A stretch of 7,112 nt of DNA from Pseudomonadales bacterium (GCA_023255355.1 JALRIU010000008.1:1-7112), one strand, 5' to 3'. Shown: positions 1 through 7,081, counted from the stretch's first letter. The notes: generated by a model from the letters alone, not told the origin. Made by a program: numbers and translations.

Positions 1-230
1 TGGTCAGGGCGGGCGACTGAACAGGAACGGCCCGAATGGCGCATCGATGTTCGATGGCTTCCTGTACAACCGCGTGACCGGATTCCAGTCCCCGCTGTTG
101 CAGGCTGAGGGTGTTGTGCCGCAGCCGACGCCATCAGTCGATGTGTAATCCCATATGCTGAACCCGAGGAGCTTTGCAGGACATAGGATACGATCGATCG
201 CTCCCGTATAGGAATTGATGCTATCGATAT
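1..230. other. Unrecognised GC-rich segment abutting truncated rapA; possible chimeric contig end or inserted DNA
   Basis: This stretch has clearly higher GC (about 57%, and about 61% in 1-180) than the neighbouring rapA, and the RapA protein similarity stops exactly where it begins. Two overlapping reading frames could be real. One is on the minus strand at 243-4, starting TTG, 79 residues, rich in Trp, Tyr, Phe and Pro, ending in SRPP. The other is on the plus strand, open from base 2 to a TAA at 146-148, 48 codons, ending PTPSVDV. They use the same bases as third codon positions, so third-position GC cannot choose between them. I recognise neither product. No transposase fragment, terminal inverted repeat or tRNA is visible. 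I infer either an assembly or library chimera or the edge of an insertion or rearrangement, and the sequence alone does not decide. Confidence 0.6.
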
Positions 231-2465
231 AGGGTGTTCCCAAGTGAGAAAATTTATGTCCTCATGACTCAATGCTGTGGCGCGATCAAATGTTATGGTA
301 AGACCTTCATCGCCTAACATTGGAAAAGGATTGGCTAAACGTTGTTCACCGTGGTGTAAAACCAAACTTGTGGCGGTATGCTGCTCACTTTCTACCCCAT
401 ACGCATCAAGCACCTTATCAAAAAGTTCTGCTAGGTTAGCATTTTGCTCAGCCTGTTGAATGTTTGCTATCCATTGCTGAGCTATGTCGCTTCTGCATGA
501 GTTTCGTTCTAATAGTCTATCGCGGCCTTGATCAAGCTCATGACGTAATTGATCACTTTTAGAAGCAATATCTGTTAACCACGTGTCATCGATATCTGCA
601 TTGCAAAGATATTCTGTTAGGGCGTGGTGATGGGCTTCGTAAATGCTATGTGCGCCGGCAAAAGGTGCGTTAAATAACTTTAATCCATTTTGGTACCATT
701 GAAACAAATGGTGCTGGGCGCTATCTAGCAAATAAGGGATGTGAATAAAAATATCTGCGCCTTGGCCTATGCGGTCTATACGACCGATACGCTGTTCAAG
801 TGTATCTGGGTTTAGCGGTAGATCGAATAACACTAAATGTTTGGCAAATTGAAAGTTTCGTCCTTCGCTGCCAATTTCCGAACAAATTAAGATCTGTGCA
901 CCACTATCTGGATCGGCAAAGTAGGCTGCAGCTCTATCTCTTTCGATAATACTGAGTTCTTCGTGAAAGTCAGCTGCACTAATGCCTCGGTTGAGACGTA
1001 GATATTGCTCTAGAATTTGCGCAGTGTCCTTATGGGCACAGATTAACAACACTTTTTCTTTTTTATGTTGTTGTAAAAAATCACATAGCCAATGTACGCG
1101 TGTATCTTGTTCTACCCACAAATCATCAGCATGCCGTTCAGGGAACAAACCATTCAAATTAAATCGATCTTGGTAAATACTTTCTAAGGGAATCGGGTTG
1201 ATGTGCCTTTTTGGAAAACCGCTAATTCTATGGCGGCTATTTCTGAACATAATTCGACCAGTGCCATGCCTATCAATTAACGCATTAATCGCCGCTTCAA
1301 CACAATCTGAACTTGATACAATATCCGCTATCTCATTGGCGCTGAGATATGATTCCATGGCTTGATGGAGATCATGGTTAATGCTTTTACTTTCCTCTAG
1401 GCGCTCTATAAGAGAGCTGAGTGCTTGATATTCTTGCGTTTCCTTTTGGTATTCGATAAAGCTATGGAAGCGTTTTGGATCTAATAAACGTAATCTAGCA
1501 AAGTGACTTTCAAGACCGGCCTGTTCAGGTGTCGCCGTCAGTAACAATAGTCCGGGGATAGATTGCGATAATTCTTCAACAGCGCTGTAAGCTGGGCATT
1601 GGTAAGTTGGACTCCAGTGTAAGTTATGAGCTTCGTCGATTAATAAAATATCAAAGTTAGCCGAGGCAGCTTGCAGACGGCGAGTGGCGTTGTTGGCAAG
1701 CCATTCTAAGTCGCAGAGAACAATTTGCTCGCTTTCAAAAGGGTTTTCATCGTCAGGTAAGCTGGCGCAACGACTTTCGTCAAAAATTGCGCAGAAGATA
1801 TTTACCTTGCGGAGTAGTTCAACCAACCATTGATGGACCAAGCTATTTGGTACACAGATCAAAACGCGTTGAGCGCGTTGGGTTAGTAGTTGTTGGTGTA
1901 AAATTAACGCCGCTTCAATTGTCTTACCAAGACCAACTTCGTCGGCCAGTAAAACCCTAGGTGATAAGCGCTGCCCAACCTCGGCAGCGATATATATCTG
2001 GTGTTCAAGTAAGGCTATCCTGCCACCTAATAAACCACGACAGTTTAAAGTTTCTGCGCCATGCTGAGCGTTTATAAGCTGCCTTCGTAAAGCGTAATCT
2101 TTTGGTTTTGATAATTGGCCAGCTGACAGTTTATCTAGTGGCGAAGATAATTGTATGTCAGCTGCTAATTGGATTTCTGGTAGTAAAATATCTTTTTTTG
2201 TTTCACTATCGACAAGATATACAATGTTGCCATTGTGTTCGGTTGAGTTACGTATAGTTAATTGCTCGCCGTCAATATTACGGATAACTTCGCCAGGACG
2301 GTAAATGATTCTACTCAATGGGGCAGCATCGGCTCGGTAGGTGCGTTGTTCGTCAGCAGCAGGGAAAATTACTTCAACAAGTTGGTCGAGGTTTTTGATG
2401 ATTACGCCAAGTCCAAGTTTTGGCTCTGCTTGGCTTACCCAACGTTGTCCTGGGATAAAAGTCAT
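1..2465 (-). CDS. rapA: RNA polymerase-associated protein RapA (HepA), SWI2/SNF2 ATPase; C-terminal part missing, runs off the window
   Basis: RapA binds RNA polymerase and uses ATP hydrolysis to help recycle stalled or post-termination polymerase. The ATG at 2465-2463 opens with MTFIPGQRWVSQAEPKLGLG, which matches the E. coli N-terminus (MPFTLGQRWIS...). Visible motifs: Walker A DEVGLGKT with Lys181; DEAH box at 277-280; LLTATPEQ (motif III); SEIGSEGRNFQF at 529-540; and the arginine-finger motif EQRIGRIDRIGQ at 557-568. All look intact, so the ATPase core should be functional. The linker before the second helicase lobe is shorter than in E. coli. Recognisable homology ends at TWEHP (residues 741-745, base 231). 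The reading frame then stays open to the window edge for about 76 codons that do not resemble RapA. About a quarter of the usual ~968 residues is therefore missing. The start lies 7 bp after the xseA stop, so the two are probably one transcription unit. The identity is certain; whether the gene is really broken in the organism is not. Confidence 0.93.
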   Translation of the reverse strand, partial: MTFIPGQRWVSQAEPKLGLGVIIKNLDQLVEVIFPAADEQRTYRADAAPLSRIIYRPGEVIRNIDGEQLTIRNSTEHNGNIVYLVDSETKKDILLPEIQLAADIQLSSPLDKLSAGQLSKPKDYALRRQLINAQHGAETLNCRGLLGGRIALLEHQIYIAAEVGQRLSPRVLLADEVGLGKTIEAALILHQQLLTQRAQRVLICVPNSLVHQWLVELLRKVNIFCAIFDESRCASLPDDENPFESEQIVLCDLEWLANNATRRLQAASANFDILLIDEAHNLHWSPTYQCPAYSAVEELSQSIPGLLLLTATPEQAGLESHFARLRLLDPKRFHSFIEYQKETQEYQALSSLIERLEESKSINHDLHQAMESYLSANEIADIVSSSDCVEAAINALIDRHGTGRIMFRNSRHRISGFPKRHINPIPLESIYQDRFNLNGLFPERHADDLWVEQDTRVHWLCDFLQQHKKEKVLLICAHKDTAQILEQYLRLNRGISAADFHEELSIIERDRAAAYFADPDSGAQILICSEIGSEGRNFQFAKHLVLFDLPLNPDTLEQRIGRIDRIGQGADIFIHIPYLLDSAQHHLFQWYQNGLKLFNAPFAGAHSIYEAHHHALTEYLCNADIDDTWLTDIASKSDQLRHELDQGRDRLLERNSCRSDIAQQWIANIQQAEQNANLAELFDKVLDAYGVESEQHTATSLVLHHGEQRLANPFPMLGDEGLTITFDRATALSHEDINFLTWEHPISIASIPIRERSIVSYVLQSSSGSAYGITHRLMASAAAQHPQPATAGTGIRSRGCTGSHRTSMRHSGRSCSVARPD
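2..148 (+). CDS. Possible 3' end of an unidentified protein gene (partial, weak)
   Basis: This plus-strand frame is open from the left edge to a TAA stop, 48 codons. It has mostly G or C third positions and a plausible C-terminal composition (FDGFLYNRVTGFQ, then a Pro/Val-rich tail PTPSVDV). I do not recognise the family. It competes with an antisense frame over the same bases, and in GC-rich DNA such short open frames arise by chance. If this segment is foreign or chimeric, this may be the end of a gene whose body lies to the left. Low confidence. Confidence 0.2.
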   Translation, partial: GQGGRLNRNGPNGASMFDGFLYNRVTGFQSPLLQAEGVVPQPTPSVDV

Positions 2466-2476
2466 ATAGTACTCAT
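2463..2476 (-). promoter_or_regulatory. xseA-rapA translational junction with a four-codon mini-ORF
   Basis: Reading the minus strand, the xseA stop TGA (2475-2473) overlaps an ATG at 2476-2474 (ATGA). That ATG opens the mini-ORF M-S-T-I, whose own TGA (2464-2462) overlaps the rapA ATG at 2465-2463, again as ATGA. The only Shine-Dalgarno-like signal before rapA is a weak GAG at 2474-2472 with a 6-base spacer. This suggests that rapA translation depends on ribosomes arriving from xseA (termination and reinitiation). The overlaps are seen directly; the coupling is inferred. Confidence 0.4.
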
Positions 2477-3918
2477 TTTGGTTCGATAGTGTTTACCGTG
2501 GCGTGTAGATGGCCAGACCGTAATTGTACCTTTATTTGATCGTTTTTGTTGACTTGATCGACGTCTTTTACCAGTTTCTCTTCAGCATTTTTCACAACTG
2601 CAAATCCACGTTGCAGAATTTCCAAAGGATTAACAGAGTTAAGTAGGGCTGCTTGATGAGCCAATTGCTGTTGCTTGGATTTAATTGTATTGCTAATTAA
2701 GGGTGCGAGTTTTTGCTGCTGCGGCTCAAGATAAAGCCGTTTGTTCTTTAAGATTAGCTGCTGCTGTTTGATTTGGCGTTCTAATAGATTGTTTAATCGT
2801 TGTTTAGTGTCACTCAATCGACGCTGCGGTGAAAGCTGTTTTAAAGCGTTTTCATTGAGTTTTAGTTTAGATTTAAGCTCTCCAAAGCGTTGTTTAAGAT
2901 TGCGTTGACTGCGTTGTTCTAGAACGTCCAGGCGTTGCATAAGTTGTTGTAGCTTTGTGGAAGGGTTTTTAATGCCTTGGCTAAGCACACTAAGACGCAA
3001 TGTTTGTTCTTTTAAATGACGTTGTGATGCGTGCAAAAGACGGCTTCGAAGTTGTTTTAATTTTTGTAACTGTTCACTGCTGTCTGGGCTCAAAAGTTCT
3101 GCTGCCGCAGATGGCGTAGGCGCTCTAACATCAGCCACAAAATCAGCTATCGTAACATCGGTTTCATGACCGACGGCACTGACTATCGGAATAGGGCAGT
3201 GATAAATTGCTCTAGCGACAATTTCTTCATTGAAAGCCCATAAATCTTCAATCGAACCGCCGCCACGGCCAACGATGATGGCATCGTGCTGGCCAAGTTG
3301 GCTTAGCCAATTGAGTGCATCAGCAATTTGACCTGCCGCCTCGTTACCTTGAACTAGAACGGGAATAATATCTATTTCAATATTGGCAAAACGACGCTGA
3401 AAGACACTCAATAAGTCACGCACAGCTGCACCGCTTTTTGACGTAACAAGTGCCACCCGGTGTGGATTTTTGGGAAGGCTTTGTTTGCGGGAAAGATCAA
3501 ATAATCCTTCTTGTTGTAAACGTTGTTTAAGTGCTTCAAATTTGGCCTGCAGTGCGCCAATACCAGCATTTTCTAGGTTATCAATAATAAGCTGATAATC
3601 ACCACGAGCTTCAAAAAGGCTAATCTTGCCTCGGACAGCGACCTGGGTGCCATTAGCGACTTGGGTGCGGCACAAAAGGTTTCTATTGCGAAACATAGCG
3701 CAGCGAATTTGGGCATTCGCATCTTTTAAAGTGAAATACCAGTGCCCAGAGCTGGGTCGCGAAAAGTTAGAAATTTCACCCTCGACTAAGACACTAAAAA
3801 ACTGACCCTCTAAAAGGTCTTTAGCGGCGCGATTTAATTGCGTAACTGTTAAAGCAGTTTGCGGTTGCTTTGATCCCAAAATGTCCTTTGGAATCAAGTG
3901 AGATTCATTGTTCTGCAC
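2473..3918 (-). CDS. xseA: Exodeoxyribonuclease VII large subunit
   Basis: XseA is the catalytic and DNA-binding large subunit of exonuclease VII, which degrades single-stranded DNA to short oligonucleotides from both ends in complex with several copies of the small subunit XseB (not in this window). The 481 residues begin with an N-terminal OB-fold region (about 22-115, including SGHWYFTLKD at 57-66). The conserved catalytic domain follows, with GRGGGSIEDLWAFN at 217-230, VGHETD at 249-254 and APTPSAAAE at 266-274. Residues about 280-425 are a Gln/Leu/Lys/Arg-rich, helical, probably coiled-coil arm, and the C-terminal PLEILQRGFAVV at 431-442 is typical. E. coli XseA is 456 residues; this one has roughly a dozen extra residues at the N-terminus. 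The start is GTG (3918-3916) with only a weak AAAAGAA upstream, and no in-frame ATG lies between it and the conserved TVTQLNR. It diverges from guaB, as in E. coli, and leads directly into rapA. Confidence 0.97.
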   Translation of the reverse strand: MQNNESHLIPKDILGSKQPQTALTVTQLNRAAKDLLEGQFFSVLVEGEISNFSRPSSGHWYFTLKDANAQIRCAMFRNRNLLCRTQVANGTQVAVRGKISLFEARGDYQLIIDNLENAGIGALQAKFEALKQRLQQEGLFDLSRKQSLPKNPHRVALVTSKSGAAVRDLLSVFQRRFANIEIDIIPVLVQGNEAAGQIADALNWLSQLGQHDAIIVGRGGGSIEDLWAFNEEIVARAIYHCPIPIVSAVGHETDVTIADFVADVRAPTPSAAAELLSPDSSEQLQKLKQLRSRLLHASQRHLKEQTLRLSVLSQGIKNPSTKLQQLMQRLDVLEQRSQRNLKQRFGELKSKLKLNENALKQLSPQRRLSDTKQRLNNLLERQIKQQQLILKNKRLYLEPQQQKLAPLISNTIKSKQQQLAHQAALLNSVNPLEILQRGFAVVKNAEEKLVKDVDQVNKNDQIKVQLRSGHLHATVNTIEPK

Positions 3919-3941
3919 TGTATTCTTTTGCCTAGTTAAAG

Positions 3942-3950
3942 TGGTATAAT
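3942..3950 (+). promoter_or_regulatory. Extended -10 promoter for guaBA
   Basis: The bases TGGTATAAT give a perfect TATAAT hexamer (3945-3950) preceded by the TGN extension. The -35 region is poor: the best candidate at 16-bp spacing is TTCTTT at 3923-3928. That fits an extended -10 sigma-70 promoter, which can work without a good -35. Transcription would start near 3957 and leave a leader of about 30 bases. It lies in the 70-bp gap between the divergent xseA and guaB starts. No experimental evidence is available here. Confidence 0.65.
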
Positions 3951-3971
3951 TCCTGATTTATTCTTAACCAC

Positions 3972-3977
3972 ACGAGG
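3972..3977 (+). promoter_or_regulatory. guaB ribosome binding site
   Basis: ACGAGG contains the Shine-Dalgarno core GAGG and lies 11 bases before the ATG at 3989, a rather long but acceptable spacing. It supports that ATG, which is also fixed by the family N-terminus MLRIAQEALTFDDVLL. Confidence 0.6.
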
Positions 3978-3988
3978 TTTCGCCCACT

Positions 3989-5464
3989 ATGCTGCGAATT
4001 GCTCAAGAAGCACTAACCTTCGATGACGTTTTGTTGATTCCTGCTTATTCAGAGGTTACCGCAAAAGACGTTTCACTGAAAACAAAATTGACCCGCAATA
4101 TCGAACTTAATATTCCAGTTGTGTCAGCGGCAATGGATACCGTAACTGAAAGTCGTTTGGCGATTGCTTTAGCACAGGAAGGTGGTATTGGTATTATCCA
4201 TAAATCAATGACAATCGAACAGCAGGCTGCTGAAGTTCGTGCAGTTAAAAAATTCGAAAGCGGTGTTGTACGTGATCCAATTACAATTACCTCAGATGCG
4301 CCCATTAGTGCATTGGTAGAAATGCGAAAGGTACATCGTGTTTCTGGTTTTCCTGTACTAGAAGATGGTGATCTTGTGGGTATTGTGACTAGCCGTGACG
4401 TGCGGTTTGAGCATAGTTTGAATGCGCCTGTTTCTTCTATCATGACGCCGAAAAACAAACTGGTGACTGTTAAAGAAGGTACTTCACAGGAAGCTGTGAT
4501 GGAAATCTTACATAAACATCGCATCGAAAAAGTGCTCGTCGTTGATGACAATTTCAAGCTAACTGGCTTGATTACTGTGACCGACATTAATAAGGCTGAA
4601 ACCTATCCCAATGCAGCCAAAGATGCTGAAGGTCATCTTCGTGTAGGTGCATCGGTTGGCACTGGTCCTGATACAGATGATCGAGTTGCTGCCCTTGTTG
4701 CAGCAGGTGTCGATGTGCTTGTAGTAGACACGGCGCACGGTCATTCAAAAAATGTTATTGAGCGGGTTCGTAAAATCAAACAAGCGTTTCCGCAGGTTGA
4801 AGTGATTGGTGGCAATATCGCTACGGCAGATGCAGCGTTGGCCCTTGCTGAGGCTGGTGCTGATGCCGTTAAGGTAGGTATTGGTCCTGGCTCAATTTGT
4901 ACAACACGTATCGTAACGGGTATTGGTGTGCCTCAAATTTCAGCAATTGCAAATGTAGCTGAAGCTCTAAAAGATTCTGAAGTCGCCGTCATTGCTGACG
5001 GTGGTATCAGATACTCAGGTGATTTGGCCAAGGCTATAGTTGCAGGTGCGCACTGTATAATGATGGGTTCAATGTTTGCAGGTACAGAAGAGGCACCCGG
5101 TGAGGTGGAACTTTTCCAAGGTCGTACTTACAAATCCTATCGTGGTATGGGCTCCCTTGGCGCTATGGCGAGAACCTCTGGATCCTCTGATCGCTACTTC
5201 CAAGACGCTAGTAAAGGTGCTGAAAAGCTTGTGCCAGAAGGTATCGAAGGCCGCGTACCTTATAAGGGACCTCTCGCTGCTATCGTCCACCAGATGATGG
5301 GCGGTGTTCGTTCTGCTATGGGTTATACCGGTAGCTTAACAATTTATGATATGCGGACTAAGCCTCAATTTAGCCGGGTGACTTCAGCCGGTATGAACGA
5401 AAGCCATGTGCACGACGTGCAAATTACCAAAGAAGCACCCAATTATCCTGTAGGGGGACGCTAG
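3989..5464 (+). CDS. guaB: Inosine-5'-monophosphate dehydrogenase (IMPDH)
   Basis: GuaB oxidises IMP to XMP with NAD+, the committed step of guanine nucleotide synthesis, in the cytoplasm as a tetramer or octamer. The 491-residue protein is full length (E. coli 488) and starts MLRIAQEALTFDDVLLIP, as expected. The TIM-barrel catalytic domain is interrupted by a pair of CBS domains at about 93-205, which in bacterial IMPDHs modulate activity in response to purine nucleotides. The catalytic loop GSICTTR at 301-307 carries the nucleophile Cys304. IADGGIRYSGD at 335-345 contributes to phosphate binding, YRGMGSLGAM at 384-393 is also conserved, and Arg402-Tyr403 match the mobile-flap Arg-Tyr pair that activates water. 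The C-terminus ends NYPVGGR, where E. coli has NYRLGS. It is the first gene of guaBA: the stop TAG at 5462-5464 is 5 bases before guaA, and the guaA ribosome binding site lies inside its last codons. No key residue is missing. Confidence 0.99.
   Translation: MLRIAQEALTFDDVLLIPAYSEVTAKDVSLKTKLTRNIELNIPVVSAAMDTVTESRLAIALAQEGGIGIIHKSMTIEQQAAEVRAVKKFESGVVRDPITITSDAPISALVEMRKVHRVSGFPVLEDGDLVGIVTSRDVRFEHSLNAPVSSIMTPKNKLVTVKEGTSQEAVMEILHKHRIEKVLVVDDNFKLTGLITVTDINKAETYPNAAKDAEGHLRVGASVGTGPDTDDRVAALVAAGVDVLVVDTAHGHSKNVIERVRKIKQAFPQVEVIGGNIATADAALALAEAGADAVKVGIGPGSICTTRIVTGIGVPQISAIANVAEALKDSEVAVIADGGIRYSGDLAKAIVAGAHCIMMGSMFAGTEEAPGEVELFQGRTYKSYRGMGSLGAMARTSGSSDRYFQDASKGAEKLVPEGIEGRVPYKGPLAAIVHQMMGGVRSAMGYTGSLTIYDMRTKPQFSRVTSAGMNESHVHDVQITKEAPNYPVGGR
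5452..5458 (+). promoter_or_regulatory. guaA ribosome binding site inside the guaB 3' end
   Basis: AGGGGGA is a strong purine-rich Shine-Dalgarno sequence 11 bases before the guaA ATG at 5470. It lies within the last codons of guaB, so ribosomes finishing guaB pass over it, which favours coupled translation of the two enzymes. Confidence 0.6.
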
Positions 5465-5469
5465 AACCA

Positions 5470-7047
5470 ATGACAACGGATATTCATGCTCAAAAAATTC
5501 TGATTTTAGATTTTGGTTCGCAATACACCCAATTAATTGCACGCCGCGTACGTGAAATAGGTGTCTATTCTGAAATTCGTGCATTCGATATGTCAGAAGA
5601 GGAGATCCGTGAATTTAATCCTCGTGGGATCATTCTTGCAGGTGGCCCAGAATCTGTAACTGAGGCAGGTTCTCCGCGTGCCCCCGAGTGCGTGTTCCAA
5701 CTTGGTGTTCCAGTTTTTGGTATTTGTTATGGTATGCAAACCATGACAGCTCAACTGGGAGGAGAGGTCAAAGGATCTAGTGTTCGAGAATTTGGATATG
5801 CCCAAGTTAAAATCGAAGCACAAAATGCACTTTTTAAAGAGATTAAAGACCATGTTGCAGACGGTGGCGCTTCGTTATTAGACGTTTGGATGAGTCATGG
5901 CGATAAAGTAACCACTATGCCGGAAGGTTTTACCTTAACAGCATCGACCCCGTCGTGTCCTATCGCAGCGTTTGCTTGTGAAGACAAGAAATTCTACGGC
6001 GTTCAATTTCACCCTGAAGTTACTCATACTTTGCAGGGGCAGCGCATATATGAACACTTTGTGCTTGATATTTGTGGTTGTGAGGCGCTTTGGACAGCAG
6101 CGAATATTATCGAAGACCAGATTGCCAAGGTGCGCGAAAAGGTTGGTGGTGACAAGGTTTTGTTAGGGCTTTCTGGTGGCGTGGATTCATCTGTTGTGGC
6201 CGCATTGTTGCATCGGGCTATTGGCGAGCAATTGACGTGTGTGTTCGTTGATAATGGTTTGCTGCGCAAAAACGAAGGCGACATGGTTATGGATATGTTC
6301 GCCAAAAATATGGGCGTAAAGGTTATCCGTGCAGATGCCGAGGGGTTATTCCTTAAACGCCTTGAAGGCGAGTCTGACCCAGAGAAAAAACGTAAAATTA
6401 TCGGCAATACCTTTATCGATGTATTTGATGCCGAAGCATCAAAACTAAAAGATGTTAACTGGCTAGCGCAAGGTACTATTTATCCTGATGTTATTGAGTC
6501 AGCGGCTGCTAAGACAGGCAAAGCGCATGTGATTAAGTCCCACCATAACGTTGGTGGCTTGCCAGATGACATGCAATTTGAACTGGTCGAGCCTTTGCGT
6601 GAACTATTCAAAGATGAAGTGCGTAAAATCGGGCTTGAGCTGGGTCTTCCTTATGATATGGTTTACCGCCATCCTTTCCCAGGCCCTGGCCTTGGTGTAA
6701 GAATTCTGGGAGAAGTTAAGAAAGAATATGCTGATATCTTACGTGAAGCTGATCATATCTTCCTAGAAGAGTTGCACGCATCTGGTTGGTATCATAAAAC
6801 ATCTCAAGCATTTGCGGTGTTTTTGCCGGTAAAATCTGTGGGTGTTGTTGGTGATGGGCGCCGCTATGAATGGGTAATTTCGTTGCGAGCCGTTGAAACA
6901 ATAGATTTCATGACAGCAAGATGGGCCCATTTACCCTACGAATTGTTGGAAAAGGTATCAAATCGTATTATCAACGAAATCGAACACGTTTCGCGGGTTG
7001 CTTACGATGTCTCATCTAAGCCGCCGGCTACAATTGAGTGGGAATGA
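5470..7047 (+). CDS. guaA: GMP synthase (glutamine-hydrolysing)
   Basis: GuaA aminates XMP to GMP using ATP and the ammonia released from glutamine, the second step after GuaB. The 525 residues equal the E. coli length. The class I glutamine amidotransferase domain (about 8-200) shows the oxyanion region GGPES at 58-62, nucleophile Cys86 in FGICYGMQ, and His181 and Glu183 in QFHPEVTH, so the catalytic triad is complete. The ATP pyrophosphatase domain starts near 205 and has the P-loop SGGVDSS at 235-241. The C-terminal dimerisation and XMP-binding domain (about 400-525) contains HPFPGPGLGVRILGE at 401-415 and ends KPPATIEWE, the usual family terminus. The ATG is confirmed by the strong upstream ribosome binding site and by the family-like N-terminus ILILDFGSQYTQL. 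Two TGA stops follow in tandem (7045-7050). It is the last gene of guaBA and is followed within 10 bases by a terminator. Confidence 0.99.
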   Translation: MTTDIHAQKILILDFGSQYTQLIARRVREIGVYSEIRAFDMSEEEIREFNPRGIILAGGPESVTEAGSPRAPECVFQLGVPVFGICYGMQTMTAQLGGEVKGSSVREFGYAQVKIEAQNALFKEIKDHVADGGASLLDVWMSHGDKVTTMPEGFTLTASTPSCPIAAFACEDKKFYGVQFHPEVTHTLQGQRIYEHFVLDICGCEALWTAANIIEDQIAKVREKVGGDKVLLGLSGGVDSSVVAALLHRAIGEQLTCVFVDNGLLRKNEGDMVMDMFAKNMGVKVIRADAEGLFLKRLEGESDPEKKRKIIGNTFIDVFDAEASKLKDVNWLAQGTIYPDVIESAAAKTGKAHVIKSHHNVGGLPDDMQFELVEPLRELFKDEVRKIGLELGLPYDMVYRHPFPGPGLGVRILGEVKKEYADILREADHIFLEELHASGWYHKTSQAFAVFLPVKSVGVVGDGRRYEWVISLRAVETIDFMTARWAHLPYELLEKVSNRIINEIEHVSRVAYDVSSKPPATIEWE

Positions 7048-7054
7048 TGAATAG

Positions 7055-7081
7055 ACCCGAGTTTTACTCGGGTTTTTTTTT
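7055..7081 (+). terminator. Rho-independent terminator of guaBA
   Basis: A 7-bp GC-rich stem, ACCCGAG (7055-7061) pairing with CTCGGGT (7067-7073), has a 5-base loop TTTTA and leads into a run of nine T (7073-7081). It begins 7 bases after the guaA stop codon, as expected for the end of the operon. The stem is symmetric enough to act weakly from the other side, but no A-run precedes it, so it is mainly unidirectional. Confidence 0.9.

Noticed and set aside
1..230. Insertion sequence or transposon end at the rapA break
   Set aside because: No terminal inverted repeat, transposase-like motif or target duplication can be seen, and only one side of the junction is in the window. I keep it as an unexplained segment rather than a mobile element.
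277..1176. Short plus-strand frames at 277-459 and 982-1176, Ser/Cys-rich
   Set aside because: They are antisense to conserved RapA sequence, and their Cys/Ser-rich translations are typical of shadow frames.
2262..2489. 75-residue plus-strand frame across the rapA start and xseA end
   Set aside because: It is antisense to the well-matched RapA N-terminus and the xseA-rapA junction, and has no recognised similarity.
3968..3986. Possible PurR operator near ACACGAGGTTTCGC upstream of guaB
   Set aside because: It lacks the central CG and the symmetric half-sites of the PurR consensus (ACGCAAACGTTTTCGT) and overlaps the ribosome binding site, so the resemblance is too weak to call.
4045..4587. 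180-residue open frame on the minus strand inside guaB
   Set aside because: It lies wholly antisense to guaB, whose protein match is unambiguous. The translation is Ser/Thr-rich and resembles no family I know. It is a shadow frame.
5076..5297. Opposed 73-residue frames on both strands inside guaB (5076-5297 plus, 5069-5290 minus)
   Set aside because: Both lie within the conserved IMPDH flap region in the wrong frames. They are by-products of guaB codon use.
6024..6407. 127-residue minus-strand frame inside guaA
   Set aside because: It is antisense to the amidotransferase and P-loop region of GuaA, with no ribosome binding site and no recognisable motif.
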